A stretch of DNA of 64,000 nt from Agitococcus lubricus (lineage in GTDB: Bacteria; Pseudomonadota; Gammaproteobacteria; Pseudomonadales; Moraxellaceae). Position 1 is the first letter of the stretch, and every line of letters begins with the position of its first letter. The stretch is taken from NCBI RefSeq assembly GCF_003051055.1, contig NZ_QAON01000001.1, positions 372,001 through 436,000 of the forward strand, written 5' to 3'. The translations under genes and the position numbers were made by a program. Positions 15,331 through 23,575 of this stretch are shown in pieces. The notes below the pieces were generated by a model that ran no database searches, was not told the origin of the DNA, and worked only from the letters and a program-made list of their open reading frames with translations.

Positions 15331-15828
15331 ATGTTTGAAATTAGAATGACTGCAACAGAGTTGCAAAATTTTATGAATCAAATGCAAGCCCACGCCAATT
15401 TGTATGGCTTGCCTGCGGTGGTGGCCACAGAACTTTATAATCAAACCGTTAAAAATTTTGAGGCTAATGGTCGCCCCAGTTGGGCAGGATTAAGCCCTGT
15501 CACTAAAGAGCGGCGTGCTGCATTGGGCTATGGCAGTGATAATATTTTACGAGTACGTGGTAAGTTGTTTGATGCTATTACGCCATTCTCAGGCAGTGAC
15601 TTTGCAGGTGTGGGCGTTAGTCATACTGTGCCTTATGCACCAACCCAACAATTTGGTGCTAAAAAAGGACAATTCGGACAAAGTAAACGTGGTAACCCTC
15701 TCCCTTGGGGCGATATTCCTGCGCGTCCTTATATCCCCATTGATAAAAATGGCAACCTCCAACCCGAAGCTGAAGAGGCTGTTTTAGGGGTTGTCACCCA
15801 TTATTTAAGAGGCTTAGGCTTTAATTGA
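15331..15828 (+). CDS. Virion morphogenesis protein, Mu gpG-like
   Basis: A 165-residue protein of the phage virion morphogenesis family: NFEANGRPSWAGLSPVTKER, then ILRVRGKLFDAI, PYAPTQQFGAKKG and IPARPYIPI. In Mu, gpG acts in head/tail completion. It follows the structured spacer and is the last gene of the portal module before late promoter 3. The ribosome site GAGAG precedes the ATG. Confidence 0.88.
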   Translation: MFEIRMTATELQNFMNQMQAHANLYGLPAVVATELYNQTVKNFEANGRPSWAGLSPVTKERRAALGYGSDNILRVRGKLFDAITPFSGSDFAGVGVSHTVPYAPTQQFGAKKGQFGQSKRGNPLPWGDIPARPYIPIDKNGNLQPEAEEAVLGVVTHYLRGLGFN

Positions 15829-15843
15829 TTTAGAAATCGATTT

Positions 15844-15875
15844 AATAGCGTTTATGAGCGTTCATAAACGCTATT
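15844..15875. terminator. 14-bp perfect inverted repeat after gpG
   Basis: Arms AATAGCGTTTATGA and TCATAAACGCTATT around a GCGT loop. No U tract follows, so it is either a weak terminator or a stabilising hairpin at the end of the portal module transcript. It lies 80 nt before late promoter 3. Confidence 0.55.
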
Positions 15876-15954
15876 AGTTATCTTGAACGCCTCTTTGTAG
15901 CACGTTGAGCTAACCGCGCTTAAAACGCAAAATTTCAAAGCATTTTTGTTAAGA

Positions 15955-16000
15955 GCGGAATCCCTTCCTCCTTATCTTAAACCTCAATTGATTTTAGGCT
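15955..16000 (+). promoter_or_regulatory. Late promoter 3 (capsid module)
   Basis: GCGGAATCCCTTCCTCCTTA at 15955-15974, identical to box 1 over all 20 bases, then 20 bp, then -10 TAGGCT (15995-16000). The protease/scaffold gene starts at 16026. Confidence 0.72.
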
Positions 16001-16025
16001 GACCACACTAACGAGAGGTCGGTTT

Positions 16026-17162
16026 ATGAATCACGCTTTAGCTGCTTTAACCCTTGCCATTAACTCAGTCACCGAGTCGCCATCGGCTGCTCAATGGTTG
16101 CGTGTATTGCCTATGGGTGAGTTTAAAGGCGTGGATGGTCGGCCTGTTGGCATGACATGGGGTAAAGGAACACCTGTTGAGTGCAAGTCTTGGTTATTAA
16201 CCCAAGAGCAAGGGCAAAAACTTGTTGCGGTTTTAAAGGCACGTCAGGACGATTTAGTGATTGATTATGAACATCAAACACTCAAGGCAGCAGAAAACGG
16301 ACAGCCTGCGCCTGCCGCAGGATGGATGAAAGATTTTGAATTGCGCGAGGATGGACTTTACGCGCTATGCGAATTTACGCCCAATGCTCAAGCGATGATT
16401 GATAACAAAGAGTATCGCTACATTAGTCCTGTTTTTCCCTTTCACCACAAAACAGGATTAGTGACCGCGTTATTAAATGTTGCGTTGACCAACGCGCCTG
16501 CTTTAGACGGATTAACCGATGTGATGGCTAAAGCGGCTCTCTCGTTATTTTCTTCAACTCCCAAAAACGAGGACTCCGCGATGGATGAACTCTTAGAGCG
16601 TTTACGTTGGATGCTGAATTTACCTATTTCGGCAACCGTTGACGAAGTTAAAGCAGAATTACAAAAGTTGGCAGCTATGTTGACGGAAGGACAAGCGACA
16701 GCCGCCGCCAGTGTTGATTTGTTGGCTTTATTAGCTAATCAAACACAACAAATTGCGGCATTAAGTCAGCAATTAACGACTCAGGCAACAGCAACACCTG
16801 ACCCAACTAAGTTTGTACCGATTGATGTCGTTAATGGCTTACACCAACAAATTGCTGCTTTGAGTCAGCAACAACAACAAAACCAAGCGGACGAATTGGT
16901 CACTGCGGCATTGAATGATAACCGAATTTTGCCTGCCGAAGAGTCATGGTTACGTGGTATGGCAAAGTCTAACTTTTCCGCTGCTAAGTCGTATATCGAT
17001 GCACGTCAGCCCATTGCTGCCCTTAGTCAAACACAAACCAGTGTGACTAAGACATTGGCAACACAAGAAGCCGATTTGGATGCAACAGCATTAGCGATTT
17101 GCTCTAAATTAGGCATTACCAAAGAGCAGTTTAAAGCTCAACAAGCGTTGTTAAGCAAATAA
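16026..17162 (+). CDS. Prohead protease with fused scaffold (Mu gpI-like)
   Basis: A 378-residue protein. The N-terminal 170 residues are a Mu I-type prohead protease: DDLVIDYEHQT holds the catalytic His, and YRYISPVFPF the catalytic Ser region. The C-terminal half is Gln/Ala-rich and helical, as expected of a scaffold. An internal ATG at 16581 (MDELLERLRW) is preceded by AGGA and would yield a 193-residue scaffold alone, matching the nested I/Z arrangement of Mu. It is the first gene behind late promoter 3. Confidence 0.9.
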   Translation: MNHALAALTLAINSVTESPSAAQWLRVLPMGEFKGVDGRPVGMTWGKGTPVECKSWLLTQEQGQKLVAVLKARQDDLVIDYEHQTLKAAENGQPAPAAGWMKDFELREDGLYALCEFTPNAQAMIDNKEYRYISPVFPFHHKTGLVTALLNVALTNAPALDGLTDVMAKAALSLFSSTPKNEDSAMDELLERLRWMLNLPISATVDEVKAELQKLAAMLTEGQATAAASVDLLALLANQTQQIAALSQQLTTQATATPDPTKFVPIDVVNGLHQQIAALSQQQQQNQADELVTAALNDNRILPAEESWLRGMAKSNFSAAKSYIDARQPIAALSQTQTSVTKTLATQEADLDATALAICSKLGITKEQFKAQQALLSK

Positions 17163-17196
17163 ATAACAAGGTTCTGGTCAATAAGAGGATAAGAAC

Positions 17197-17601
17197 ATGA
17201 CTGCAATCACGACTGACCGTAATACCCCATATAAAGACCCATTTATTGTTTCTGTGCCATTGGCGGCAGGTGTCACGGTATTGGCAGGCACAATGGCCGT
17301 TGCCAATGCTGATGGTTTTTGCGAAATGGCAAAAACCGCCGATGACCTCACCTATTTAGGCCGTTTTGATGAAGCGGTTGATAACAGTATAGGTGATGAC
17401 GGCGATAAAACCGCACAAGTACGCCGTAAAAAAGTTTTTTGTTGGGACAACCACGGTGCAGACCCTGTCACTCAAGCCAGTTTAGGTCAGCTTTGTTACA
17501 TCGTTGACAATCAAACCGTGGCAGCAACCGATGGGACAGGCACGCGTTCCGCCGCAGGCATTGTGCTTGTGATTGATAGTGACGGCGTGTGGGTTGAATA
17601 A
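17197..17601 (+). CDS. Head decoration/cement-like protein (Mu gp33 position)
   Basis: A 134-residue protein rich in Ala, Val, Asp and Thr with repeated beta-strand-like segments (FIVSVPLAAGVTVLAGTMAV, LCYIVDNQTVAAT, AAGIVLVIDSDGVWVE). It lies between protease and major capsid, the place of capsid cement or DUF2190-like proteins in Mu-like phages. Assignment is by position and composition. A good ribosome site (AGAGGAT) precedes it. Confidence 0.65.
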   Translation: MTAITTDRNTPYKDPFIVSVPLAAGVTVLAGTMAVANADGFCEMAKTADDLTYLGRFDEAVDNSIGDDGDKTAQVRRKKVFCWDNHGADPVTQASLGQLCYIVDNQTVAATDGTGTRSAAGIVLVIDSDGVWVE

Positions 17602-17667
17602 ATAATTTTTTATTGGCTGAGAAAAATCTAAGCCAAAATGAAATAACGTTACAACAGGAGAAACTCC

Positions 17668-18576
17668 ATGTTAGTGAATAAAGCAGCACTCACTACTTTA
17701 TATGTCAGTATGAGTGCGATTTTTAACAATGCCTTTGATGCTGCACCGAGCCAGTGGCAAGAAATCGCCATGCTTGTGCCGAGTACAACAGCAACAAATG
17801 ATTATTCGTGGTTGTCAAACTTCCCACAAATGAAAAAATGGATTGATGAAAAAGCCATTAAATCATTGGCGGCTTTTAAATATTCGATTGAAAACGAAGA
17901 TTGGGAAACAACGGTTGAAGTTGACCGTAATCACATTGAAGATGACCAATACGGCATTTATAAGCCTCAAGCGATGATGGCTGGTGAGTCTGCCAAACAA
18001 CTGCCTGACGAAATTGTCTTTGATTTGGTGAATAAGGCTTTCGACAACAAATGTTATGACGGTAAAGCATTTTTTGCTACCGACCACAAAGTAGGTAAAA
18101 CCACGGCTAGCAATAAAGGTACTAAAAAATTATCGATTGCGACTTTAGCTGCCGCACAGGCGAGTTATGGTGCTGCACGTATTGCTCTCATGAAATTAAA
18201 AAGTGATGAAGGTCGCTCGCTGAATATTAAGCCTAATATTTTACTTGTGCCACCTGCATTGGCGGACATTGCTAATGCCTTGATGACGGTTGACCGTTTA
18301 GAGGACGGCAAATCCAATATTTACAAAGGTGCGGCCAAAGTGGTGGTTGATAACCGTTTAACTAGCGATGACGCTTGGTTCTTACTTGATACCACCAAAG
18401 CGATTAAGCCGTTTATTTATCAAGAGCGTAAAAAACCTACTTTTGTGTCTCAAACCGATTTGAGTTCTGACGATGTGTTTAGTCGTAAAAAATTCAAATT
18501 TGGTGCTGAAGCGCGTGCCGCAGGGGGTTACGGTTTTTGGCAGTTGGCGTATGGCAGTGATGGTTCTGTTGCCTAA
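17668..18576 (+). CDS. Major capsid protein, Mu gpT-like
   Basis: A 302-residue Mu-type major head protein with the diagnostic N-terminus ALTTLYVSMSAIFNNAFDAA, the segment LSNFPQMKKWIDEKAIKSLA and then VEVDRNHIEDDQYGIYKP. It lies after the protease and cement genes and is preceded by CAGGAG. The last residues (GYGFWQLAYGSDG) are typical of the family C-terminus. Confidence 0.94.
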   Translation: MLVNKAALTTLYVSMSAIFNNAFDAAPSQWQEIAMLVPSTTATNDYSWLSNFPQMKKWIDEKAIKSLAAFKYSIENEDWETTVEVDRNHIEDDQYGIYKPQAMMAGESAKQLPDEIVFDLVNKAFDNKCYDGKAFFATDHKVGKTTASNKGTKKLSIATLAAAQASYGAARIALMKLKSDEGRSLNIKPNILLVPPALADIANALMTVDRLEDGKSNIYKGAAKVVVDNRLTSDDAWFLLDTTKAIKPFIYQERKKPTFVSQTDLSSDDVFSRKKFKFGAEARAAGGYGFWQLAYGSDGSVA

Positions 18577-18616
18577 GTAATCCTAAAACGCCTCGTTTAT
18601 CTACTCAGTAGTCCTA

Positions 18617-18647
18617 AAAACTCTTCCTTATATAAAGGAAGAGTTTT
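18617..18647 (+). terminator. 13-bp hairpin downstream of the capsid gene, touching the next ribosome site
   Basis: Perfect arms AAAACTCTTCCTT and AAGGAAGAGTTTT with an ATATA loop. The GGAG ribosome site of the next gene begins one base after the 3' arm. It may terminate part of the highly expressed capsid transcript or modulate translation of the next gene. The position recalls structured elements downstream of gpT in other Mu-like phages. Confidence 0.6.
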
Positions 18648-18657
18648 GGAGCAAGTC

Positions 18658-19080
18658 ATGTACGCAACCAAGCAAGATTTAATTAACAAATTTGGTGAGC
18701 GTGAAGTTATTGCACTAACAGACCGCGAGCCATATCAGCACGCAGTTAATGATGCGGTGCTAAACGATGCCATTGCTGCCGTTTGTGCTGAAATTGATAG
18801 TTATATCAGTCCGCGTTATGCCGTGCCGTTAAATCCTGTCCCTAAAATTGTGTCTTATATGGCGTGTGACATGGTGCGCTATTACCTAACAGGTGCAGCG
18901 GCCACCGAAACTGACCCCATTGCCATGCGTTATAAAAATGCCATTAAGTATTTTGTTGAAGTCTCAAAAGGTGCTGTGACGATGGGAGGTATGCCCAATA
19001 ATGCAGGGGTTGCGCCAACCGTAGATAACACCGTGCAAATGACGAGCGGTGGCCGTGTGTTTGTTCGTGGTGATTACTAA
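18658..19080 (+). CDS. DUF1320 head-tail connector (Mu gp36-like)
   Basis: 140 residues from ATG 18658, with GGAG 6 nt upstream; the in-frame TTG at 18646 lies within the hairpin. Family DUF1320 is recognised by MYATKQDLINKFGEREVIAL followed by DAAIAxVCAEIDSYI-type helices and PRYAVPL. In Mu this is gp36, a head-completion or connector protein. It overlaps the next gene by one base. Confidence 0.88.
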   Translation: MYATKQDLINKFGEREVIALTDREPYQHAVNDAVLNDAIAAVCAEIDSYISPRYAVPLNPVPKIVSYMACDMVRYYLTGAAATETDPIAMRYKNAIKYFVEVSKGAVTMGGMPNNAGVAPTVDNTVQMTSGGRVFVRGDY

Positions 19081-19685
19081 TGGCTAGTTTTGACTTGGTC
19101 GCCATTGAGCAAGGCATTAAAGATGCGGTTAAGGCGTTAAATCGTCCTTACATCGCGGAAATTGCCACTTATGGTGGTGAGTTTGATGAGGGGCTTGCTG
19201 AGTCCGTCAAACGATTCCCTGCGGTTTGGGTGACGTTTAGTGGCGCAAATCCACGGCCATCCAGTACCTCAAAACGCAAGTGGCACGTGGATTTAACGTT
19301 TGTAGTTTTAGTGGGTTCGAGGTCAATACGCAATGAAGAAACAACTCGGCATGGGGCTTTTACTGTGGGTGGCCAGTTCGTTGAAGTTGGCACATTTCAA
19401 TTGCTTAAAGATGTACAAATTGCCTTGCTCGGCAAAGATTTGTCATTACAGATTAAGCCGCTTGAGATGGGTCGCATCACAACGCTCTTTAATACACGCC
19501 TACAAAACCAAGCTGTATCTGTCTTGGCGCAAGAATATAAAACGTCGCTTTTGGTCGGTGTCGATGATGAAGATGGTGACGGTGAAAATGCCGCGCCTAT
19601 CTTGCTAAATATAGGGATGGATTATCACTATCCACCCGAGCAAGAACCTGCCTTTGTCAGTGAAGTTGTCAGTTTAGAGGAATAA
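19080..19685 (+). CDS. Mu gp37-like head-tail joining protein
   Basis: A 201-residue protein beginning MASFDLVAIEQGIKDAVKAL, with ATYGGEFDEGLAE and KRFPAVWVTFSGANP, then WHVDLTFVVLVGSRS, features of the Mu gp37 (DUF1834) family. It probably acts as a tail terminator or joining protein. It is coupled to the upstream gene through a shared A and lies 3 nt from the fibre-like gene. Confidence 0.85.
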   Translation: MASFDLVAIEQGIKDAVKALNRPYIAEIATYGGEFDEGLAESVKRFPAVWVTFSGANPRPSSTSKRKWHVDLTFVVLVGSRSIRNEETTRHGAFTVGGQFVEVGTFQLLKDVQIALLGKDLSLQIKPLEMGRITTLFNTRLQNQAVSVLAQEYKTSLLVGVDDEDGDGENAAPILLNIGMDYHYPPEQEPAFVSEVVSLEE

Positions 19686-19688
19686 AAA

Positions 19689-21128
19689 ATGCCAAATTTT
19701 CCAGAGCAACCCAATTTTGATTTAAAAGTTCCTTCACTGCCAACGTATAATATTGGCTGGCTACATCGTCTTAATGAGGCATTGCAAGCTGTTGTTAATC
19801 GCACGCGATGGTTGTATGAAAATGCTGGTGATGCGAGTGTTGAGTTTATTGATAGTTTAGAATCTACGCGCATTGATGCTGGTTTGTCCGCAAATCAAGG
19901 CGTAGTGATTTACACAATTTTACAGCAACTCGGTTTATTAATTGAGTCAAAAGCCGATTTGGAAAGCCCTATTTTTTCTGGCACAGTCAGATTGCCAACC
20001 GCTGTTCAGGGCACGAATGACGACGAAGCCGCATCGACGCAGTTTGTCAATGATGCGATTTATAATGCAATAAATGCGTTAATCAGTAATGCACCTGAAG
20101 CACTAAATCAGTTAAACGAATTAGCAGCAGCATTAAATAATGATCCTAATTTTGCGACAACTATATTAAATGCGGTTGCGACTAAATTAGCGTTTGATGT
20201 TGTGCAAACATTGACATTAGAGCAAAAAAATAATGTCTATGAAACATTGGGGCTGAAAGCTGGCGCATTTGCAGAAGACTCAGATGATTTGAGCGAAGGT
20301 TTAACAAATCTTTATTTTTCAGAATCTCGCGTGCTTGGCACAATATTATCTGCTCTATCTTTTCTTGACTCGTCACCAGTTTTGGCTACAGACAATGCGC
20401 TAGTCGCATTTGGCAAGTTACAAGCGCAAATTAATGCTGTTAATTCGCCAGCGAATCAAAATTATTGGATAGAAGATTTTGATGGACATAGCTCAACATT
20501 TAAGATGCTTTTCTTGAGTGCTTCAGCAACGAATATCTCTACAAGCGTAGTATCTGACGGTAACAGTGTTCCATTGAATCAACCATTTAATGGCGCGCTT
20601 TATTTAAAGCCGACTTCAACAACGTTTAGCGGTCAAGTCTCAACTAATGCATCACCCAGCACTCAAATACAGCATCATTTTTTTAGTAATGAAGTTGATA
20701 TTTCTACTCGTTTTATGTTGTTAGACAATGATACGAATACCTTCGTTGCAGAAGTGGGCTGGGGAATGTGGCGTACATCGTTTTCCAGCCCAGATGTCGG
20801 TTTTTATGCGCGTGTGAATTATCAAGCAAGCACAATTGTTTTTTATACAAACAATGCGTTAGTTCAAGCTAATTCGCCAGCTTTTGCATTTATCAATTAT
20901 GGAATTACTACTAACAAGTTTTTAAAGCTACGCATGCGTCATACAGGCACTGCGATAGAGTGTTATATAAATAATGTATTGGTACATACATTTAACGCTA
21001 ATCTACCAGCGAAAGCCCATGCCTTTGGATTCGCATTTCAGAATCTCACTCTAGCTAGCCCATCTTCAAATGCGGGTTTAGTCATTGACTATGTTGATAA
21101 AAAAGTGAAGTTTTCAACAGCACGCTAA
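19689..21128 (+). CDS. Tail-fibre-like protein inserted before the sheath gene
   Basis: A 479-residue protein. The N-terminal 130 residues carry fibre-type segments (SPIFSGTVRLPTAVQGTNDD, then STQFVNDAIYNAI, ALNQLNELAAALNNDPNF). The C-terminal 220 residues (from about 258, YWIEDFDGHSSTFKM) look like a beta-sandwich receptor-binding domain. I do not recognise a specific family. A fibre gene here, between gp37 and sheath and at the end of the capsid module, is not the Mu arrangement. It is slightly richer in AT than its neighbours by eye and may be an exchanged host-range module. Confidence 0.6.
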   Translation: MPNFPEQPNFDLKVPSLPTYNIGWLHRLNEALQAVVNRTRWLYENAGDASVEFIDSLESTRIDAGLSANQGVVIYTILQQLGLLIESKADLESPIFSGTVRLPTAVQGTNDDEAASTQFVNDAIYNAINALISNAPEALNQLNELAAALNNDPNFATTILNAVATKLAFDVVQTLTLEQKNNVYETLGLKAGAFAEDSDDLSEGLTNLYFSESRVLGTILSALSFLDSSPVLATDNALVAFGKLQAQINAVNSPANQNYWIEDFDGHSSTFKMLFLSASATNISTSVVSDGNSVPLNQPFNGALYLKPTSTTFSGQVSTNASPSTQIQHHFFSNEVDISTRFMLLDNDTNTFVAEVGWGMWRTSFSSPDVGFYARVNYQASTIVFYTNNALVQANSPAFAFINYGITTNKFLKLRMRHTGTAIECYINNVLVHTFNANLPAKAHAFGFAFQNLTLASPSSNAGLVIDYVDKKVKFSTAR

Positions 21129-21136
21129 ATGATGTA

Positions 21137-21182
21137 GCGGAATCCCTTCCTCCTTATTACTTTTTGTACTCTTGTGTAAGCT
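21137..21182 (+). promoter_or_regulatory. Late promoter 4 (sheath/tube/tape-measure module)
   Basis: GCGGAATCCCTTCCTCCTTA at 21137-21156, then 20 bp, then -10 TAAGCT (21177-21182). Box and -10 are the clearest of the set. Sheath starts at 21218. Confidence 0.75.
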
Positions 21183-21217
21183 GCCTAAAAAGCTAAATTG
21201 CTTATACAGGAGTCGTC

Positions 21218-22663
21218 ATGACTGAATTCAATTTTAGAGAAATTCCTGAAGGCATTCGTAAACCGAGTGTTTATATGGAGTTCAATATCACAGCGGCTAA
21301 TCGTTTACTGCCTAGTAACGAACAAAAAATATTAATCATTGGCCAAAAAAATCCCGAAGCTCCACAATTGCCACTACAGGTTTTTGACGTTTATAGCTCC
21401 GACCAAGTTGGCATCAGCTGTGGTTTTGGCTCATTAGCTCATCGCATGGCGAAAGCAGGCATCAAGGCATTTCCCTACGCATCACTACAAATGATTTTAT
21501 TAGATGATAGTGATTTTGCTGAGGATAAAGCGACGGCAACAATTGCCTTAACAATGGCAGAGCCAGCCATTCGCTCAGGTAAATTAACGCTTGATATTGG
21601 CGGTGATAGTTATGTTGTTGCTATTGCTCAAAATGATACTGCTAACATCATTCTTGATAAAATCGAAGCCGCTATTAACAATGACAACGATGCGCCTGTC
21701 TTGGCTGACTATGATGGTGTTGGCACAAGTCTGTTATTGACTTTAGAAACCGCAGGCTTGGTTGCCGAAAGCTTACTTTTATCGGCTGCTTGTGATGTGG
21801 CTGGTATTACGGTGACTGTGCCAGCTCGGCCTGATGTATCGGCATTAACGCGTCCTAATGTCGATGACATACAAGCTGTTTTAGATGTGATTTTTGCAGC
21901 AGGACATAACATTTTGGTTGTGCCTTATGCCCGTGAAGATTTGCTGACGGCTGTACGCGACCACTGTGATTTGGTGAGTAACGGCATTGAGCAACGGGGC
22001 TGTGTGGCCGTTTATGCGTCTAATGATGACGTTTTAGCAACTGCTAAAACACGGATGCAAAACTTAAATGCTAAGCGGTTGGTGGGTGCTTATTTGCGTG
22101 GCCAATCGAATTGGGCAGGCGAAGTGGCGGCTGCTACTGCGTTTGTGTTGGCAAGTGAGTCTGACCCTGCACGTCCGTTAAACGGCCTGCCTTTGTTGGG
22201 TATTAAAGCTCCGCCAGTGAGTGCTTGGCTTAGTCGTGCTGAACAAGAGGATTTATTGCACAACGGTATCACTCCGCTTGAAGTGGGTGCAGGTCAAAAA
22301 GTGCTGATTGTGCGGATGCTAAGTGGCTATTTGGTCAACGATATTGGTGTGTCTGACCCTTCTTTATTAGACATAACGATTATTCGCTCTTTGGATTACA
22401 TTCGCCGTTCCTGCCGTGAACGTATTTTATTGCGCTTTCCGCGTTCTAAAAACTCCGCTAATCGCCGTCGTGCCATTCGTTCTGAATTACTCAATGTGTT
22501 AAAGCAGCTTGAAGGCTTAGAAATTGTGCAAAATGTCGATGCCAATAAAGACTTTTTAGTTGTTGAGGAGCATAGCACAGACCGTACTCGTGCCAATGCA
22601 CGTATTCCTGCTGATGTGGTACGTGGCTTACACGTCTTGGCTGGTCAAATTGATTTACTGTAA
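21218..22663 (+). CDS. Tail sheath protein, Mu gpL-like
   Basis: A 481-residue contractile sheath subunit: starts MTEFNFREIPEGIRKPSVYM, contains FGSLAHRMAKAGIKAFPYAS, and ends in the conserved C-terminal domain with the stretch DASLLDITIIRSLDYIRRS-like (here DPSLLDITIIRSLDYIRRS) and RTRANARIPADVVRGLHVLA. A contractile tail makes this a myovirus. It is first behind late promoter 4 and is preceded by CAGGAG. Confidence 0.94.
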   Translation: MTEFNFREIPEGIRKPSVYMEFNITAANRLLPSNEQKILIIGQKNPEAPQLPLQVFDVYSSDQVGISCGFGSLAHRMAKAGIKAFPYASLQMILLDDSDFAEDKATATIALTMAEPAIRSGKLTLDIGGDSYVVAIAQNDTANIILDKIEAAINNDNDAPVLADYDGVGTSLLLTLETAGLVAESLLLSAACDVAGITVTVPARPDVSALTRPNVDDIQAVLDVIFAAGHNILVVPYAREDLLTAVRDHCDLVSNGIEQRGCVAVYASNDDVLATAKTRMQNLNAKRLVGAYLRGQSNWAGEVAAATAFVLASESDPARPLNGLPLLGIKAPPVSAWLSRAEQEDLLHNGITPLEVGAGQKVLIVRMLSGYLVNDIGVSDPSLLDITIIRSLDYIRRSCRERILLRFPRSKNSANRRRAIRSELLNVLKQLEGLEIVQNVDANKDFLVVEEHSTDRTRANARIPADVVRGLHVLAGQIDLL

Positions 22664-22674
22664 GGGGCTAACAA

Positions 22675-23040
22675 ATGTCTGAATATGTTGGAGCTATCGT
22701 CTTAGAACTTGACGGTAAAGAAATTGATGTTGCCAATGTGTCGGTAACAATTAATGCAGGTCGTAAGTTGGTAAAAACTATGAATCGCTTACGCCGTGCC
22801 AAAGGTTTTACTAAGACGGTTAAAGAGGTCATGTTAAAAGTGACTGCGGTGATTGACCCTGATAATCCTGTGGTTTGGGAAGATATTGAAGGTGCAAAAA
22901 TATCTATTGAAAACCCCGATGGCACGTTGCGTGAGTCCTATTTAGAGTGTGGCTCAATCAGTGTTGGTAAGCAGTACGACACAGAAAATGAAGCGCGTAT
23001 CGATATTGATATGTATGCCTTAGACCATGTTGTTGAGTAA
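22675..23040 (+). CDS. Tail tube protein, Mu gpM-like
   Basis: A 121-residue protein with ALVLELDGKEIDV-like opening (AIVLELDGKEIDVANVSVTI), TMNRLRRAKGFTKTVKEVML and GSISVGKQYDTENEARIDID. This is the Mu M/tail-tube family that polymerises inside the sheath. It lies 11 nt after the sheath gene and 6 nt before the chaperone gene. Confidence 0.9.
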   Translation: MSEYVGAIVLELDGKEIDVANVSVTINAGRKLVKTMNRLRRAKGFTKTVKEVMLKVTAVIDPDNPVVWEDIEGAKISIENPDGTLRESYLECGSISVGKQYDTENEARIDIDMYALDHVVE

Positions 23041-23046
23041 TCCAAA

Positions 23047-23376
23047 ATGGAACAATTAAAAATAATGGGTGTGTTGCCTGTTGGTGTAGTTGTAAACGGT
23101 AAATTATGTAACGTTGTTACACTACGTGAAATGACGTTGCGTGATAGCTTAAAAACCGCCACTGTGCCTGATGGTGTTGACGAAGCGCAATATTATCCAA
23201 AATTAGCAGGCATTGCGGCTTGTTTGACTATTGATGGTGTGCCGAAAGAAAAAATCACCCACGATTTTGTTTTGGATTTGTCCGAAGAAGATGGCGAATA
23301 TTTGCTAAACCTTAAGCAACAATTAAGTGCAAAGAAAAAAGAGCAAGTACAAGCCGCCGCAACCTTGACTCCTTAG
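23047..23376 (+). CDS. Tail assembly chaperone, short form (Mu gp41/lambda gpG-like)
   Basis: A 109-residue protein (VVVNGKLCNVVTLREMTLRD, then YYPKLAGIAACLTIDGVPKE) of the Mu-like tail assembly family lying between tube and tape measure. It ends at TAG 23374 a short distance after a run of six A. In most long-tailed phages this gene is read through by programmed frameshifting to give a longer chaperone that binds the tape measure. The continuation frame is present here (see 23316-23573). Confidence 0.85.
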   Translation: MEQLKIMGVLPVGVVVNGKLCNVVTLREMTLRDSLKTATVPDGVDEAQYYPKLAGIAACLTIDGVPKEKITHDFVLDLSEEDGEYLLNLKQQLSAKKKEQVQAAATLTP

Positions 23377-23573
23377 TATTTGCTCTGATTGGGCATGGTT
23401 TTAGTAAAGACGAAATTTACGCCATGCCTGAGTCTGAGTTGAGTAATCACATCGAATTTTTATCGATTAAATATAAGCTAAACAAAAAGCCATCCTCTGA
23501 TAAGACTGATAATGACTCGGTCACTAAAACGTATGTTTCTACTAAACGTAAAAGCAAGTGTAAAGGTAAATAG
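23316..23573 (+). CDS. Frameshift extension of the tail assembly chaperone (lambda gpGT-like)
   Basis: A -1 frame is open from 23316 to the TAG at 23571 and has no start codon at its head. It encodes LVFALIGHGFSKDEIYAMPE, then SELSNHIEFLSIKYKLNKK and a Lys/Ser/Thr tail. A slip on AAA AAA G at 23335-23341, within the overlap of the two frames, would fuse it to the first 98 codons of the short form, giving about 175 residues. The coding-like sequence, position and slippery run support programmed frameshifting. Mu itself is reported to use a -2 shift, so direction should be tested. Confidence 0.75.
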   Translation, partial: ATIKCKEKRASTSRRNLDSLVFALIGHGFSKDEIYAMPESELSNHIEFLSIKYKLNKKPSSDKTDNDSVTKTYVSTKRKSKCKGK

Positions 23574-23575
23574 CC

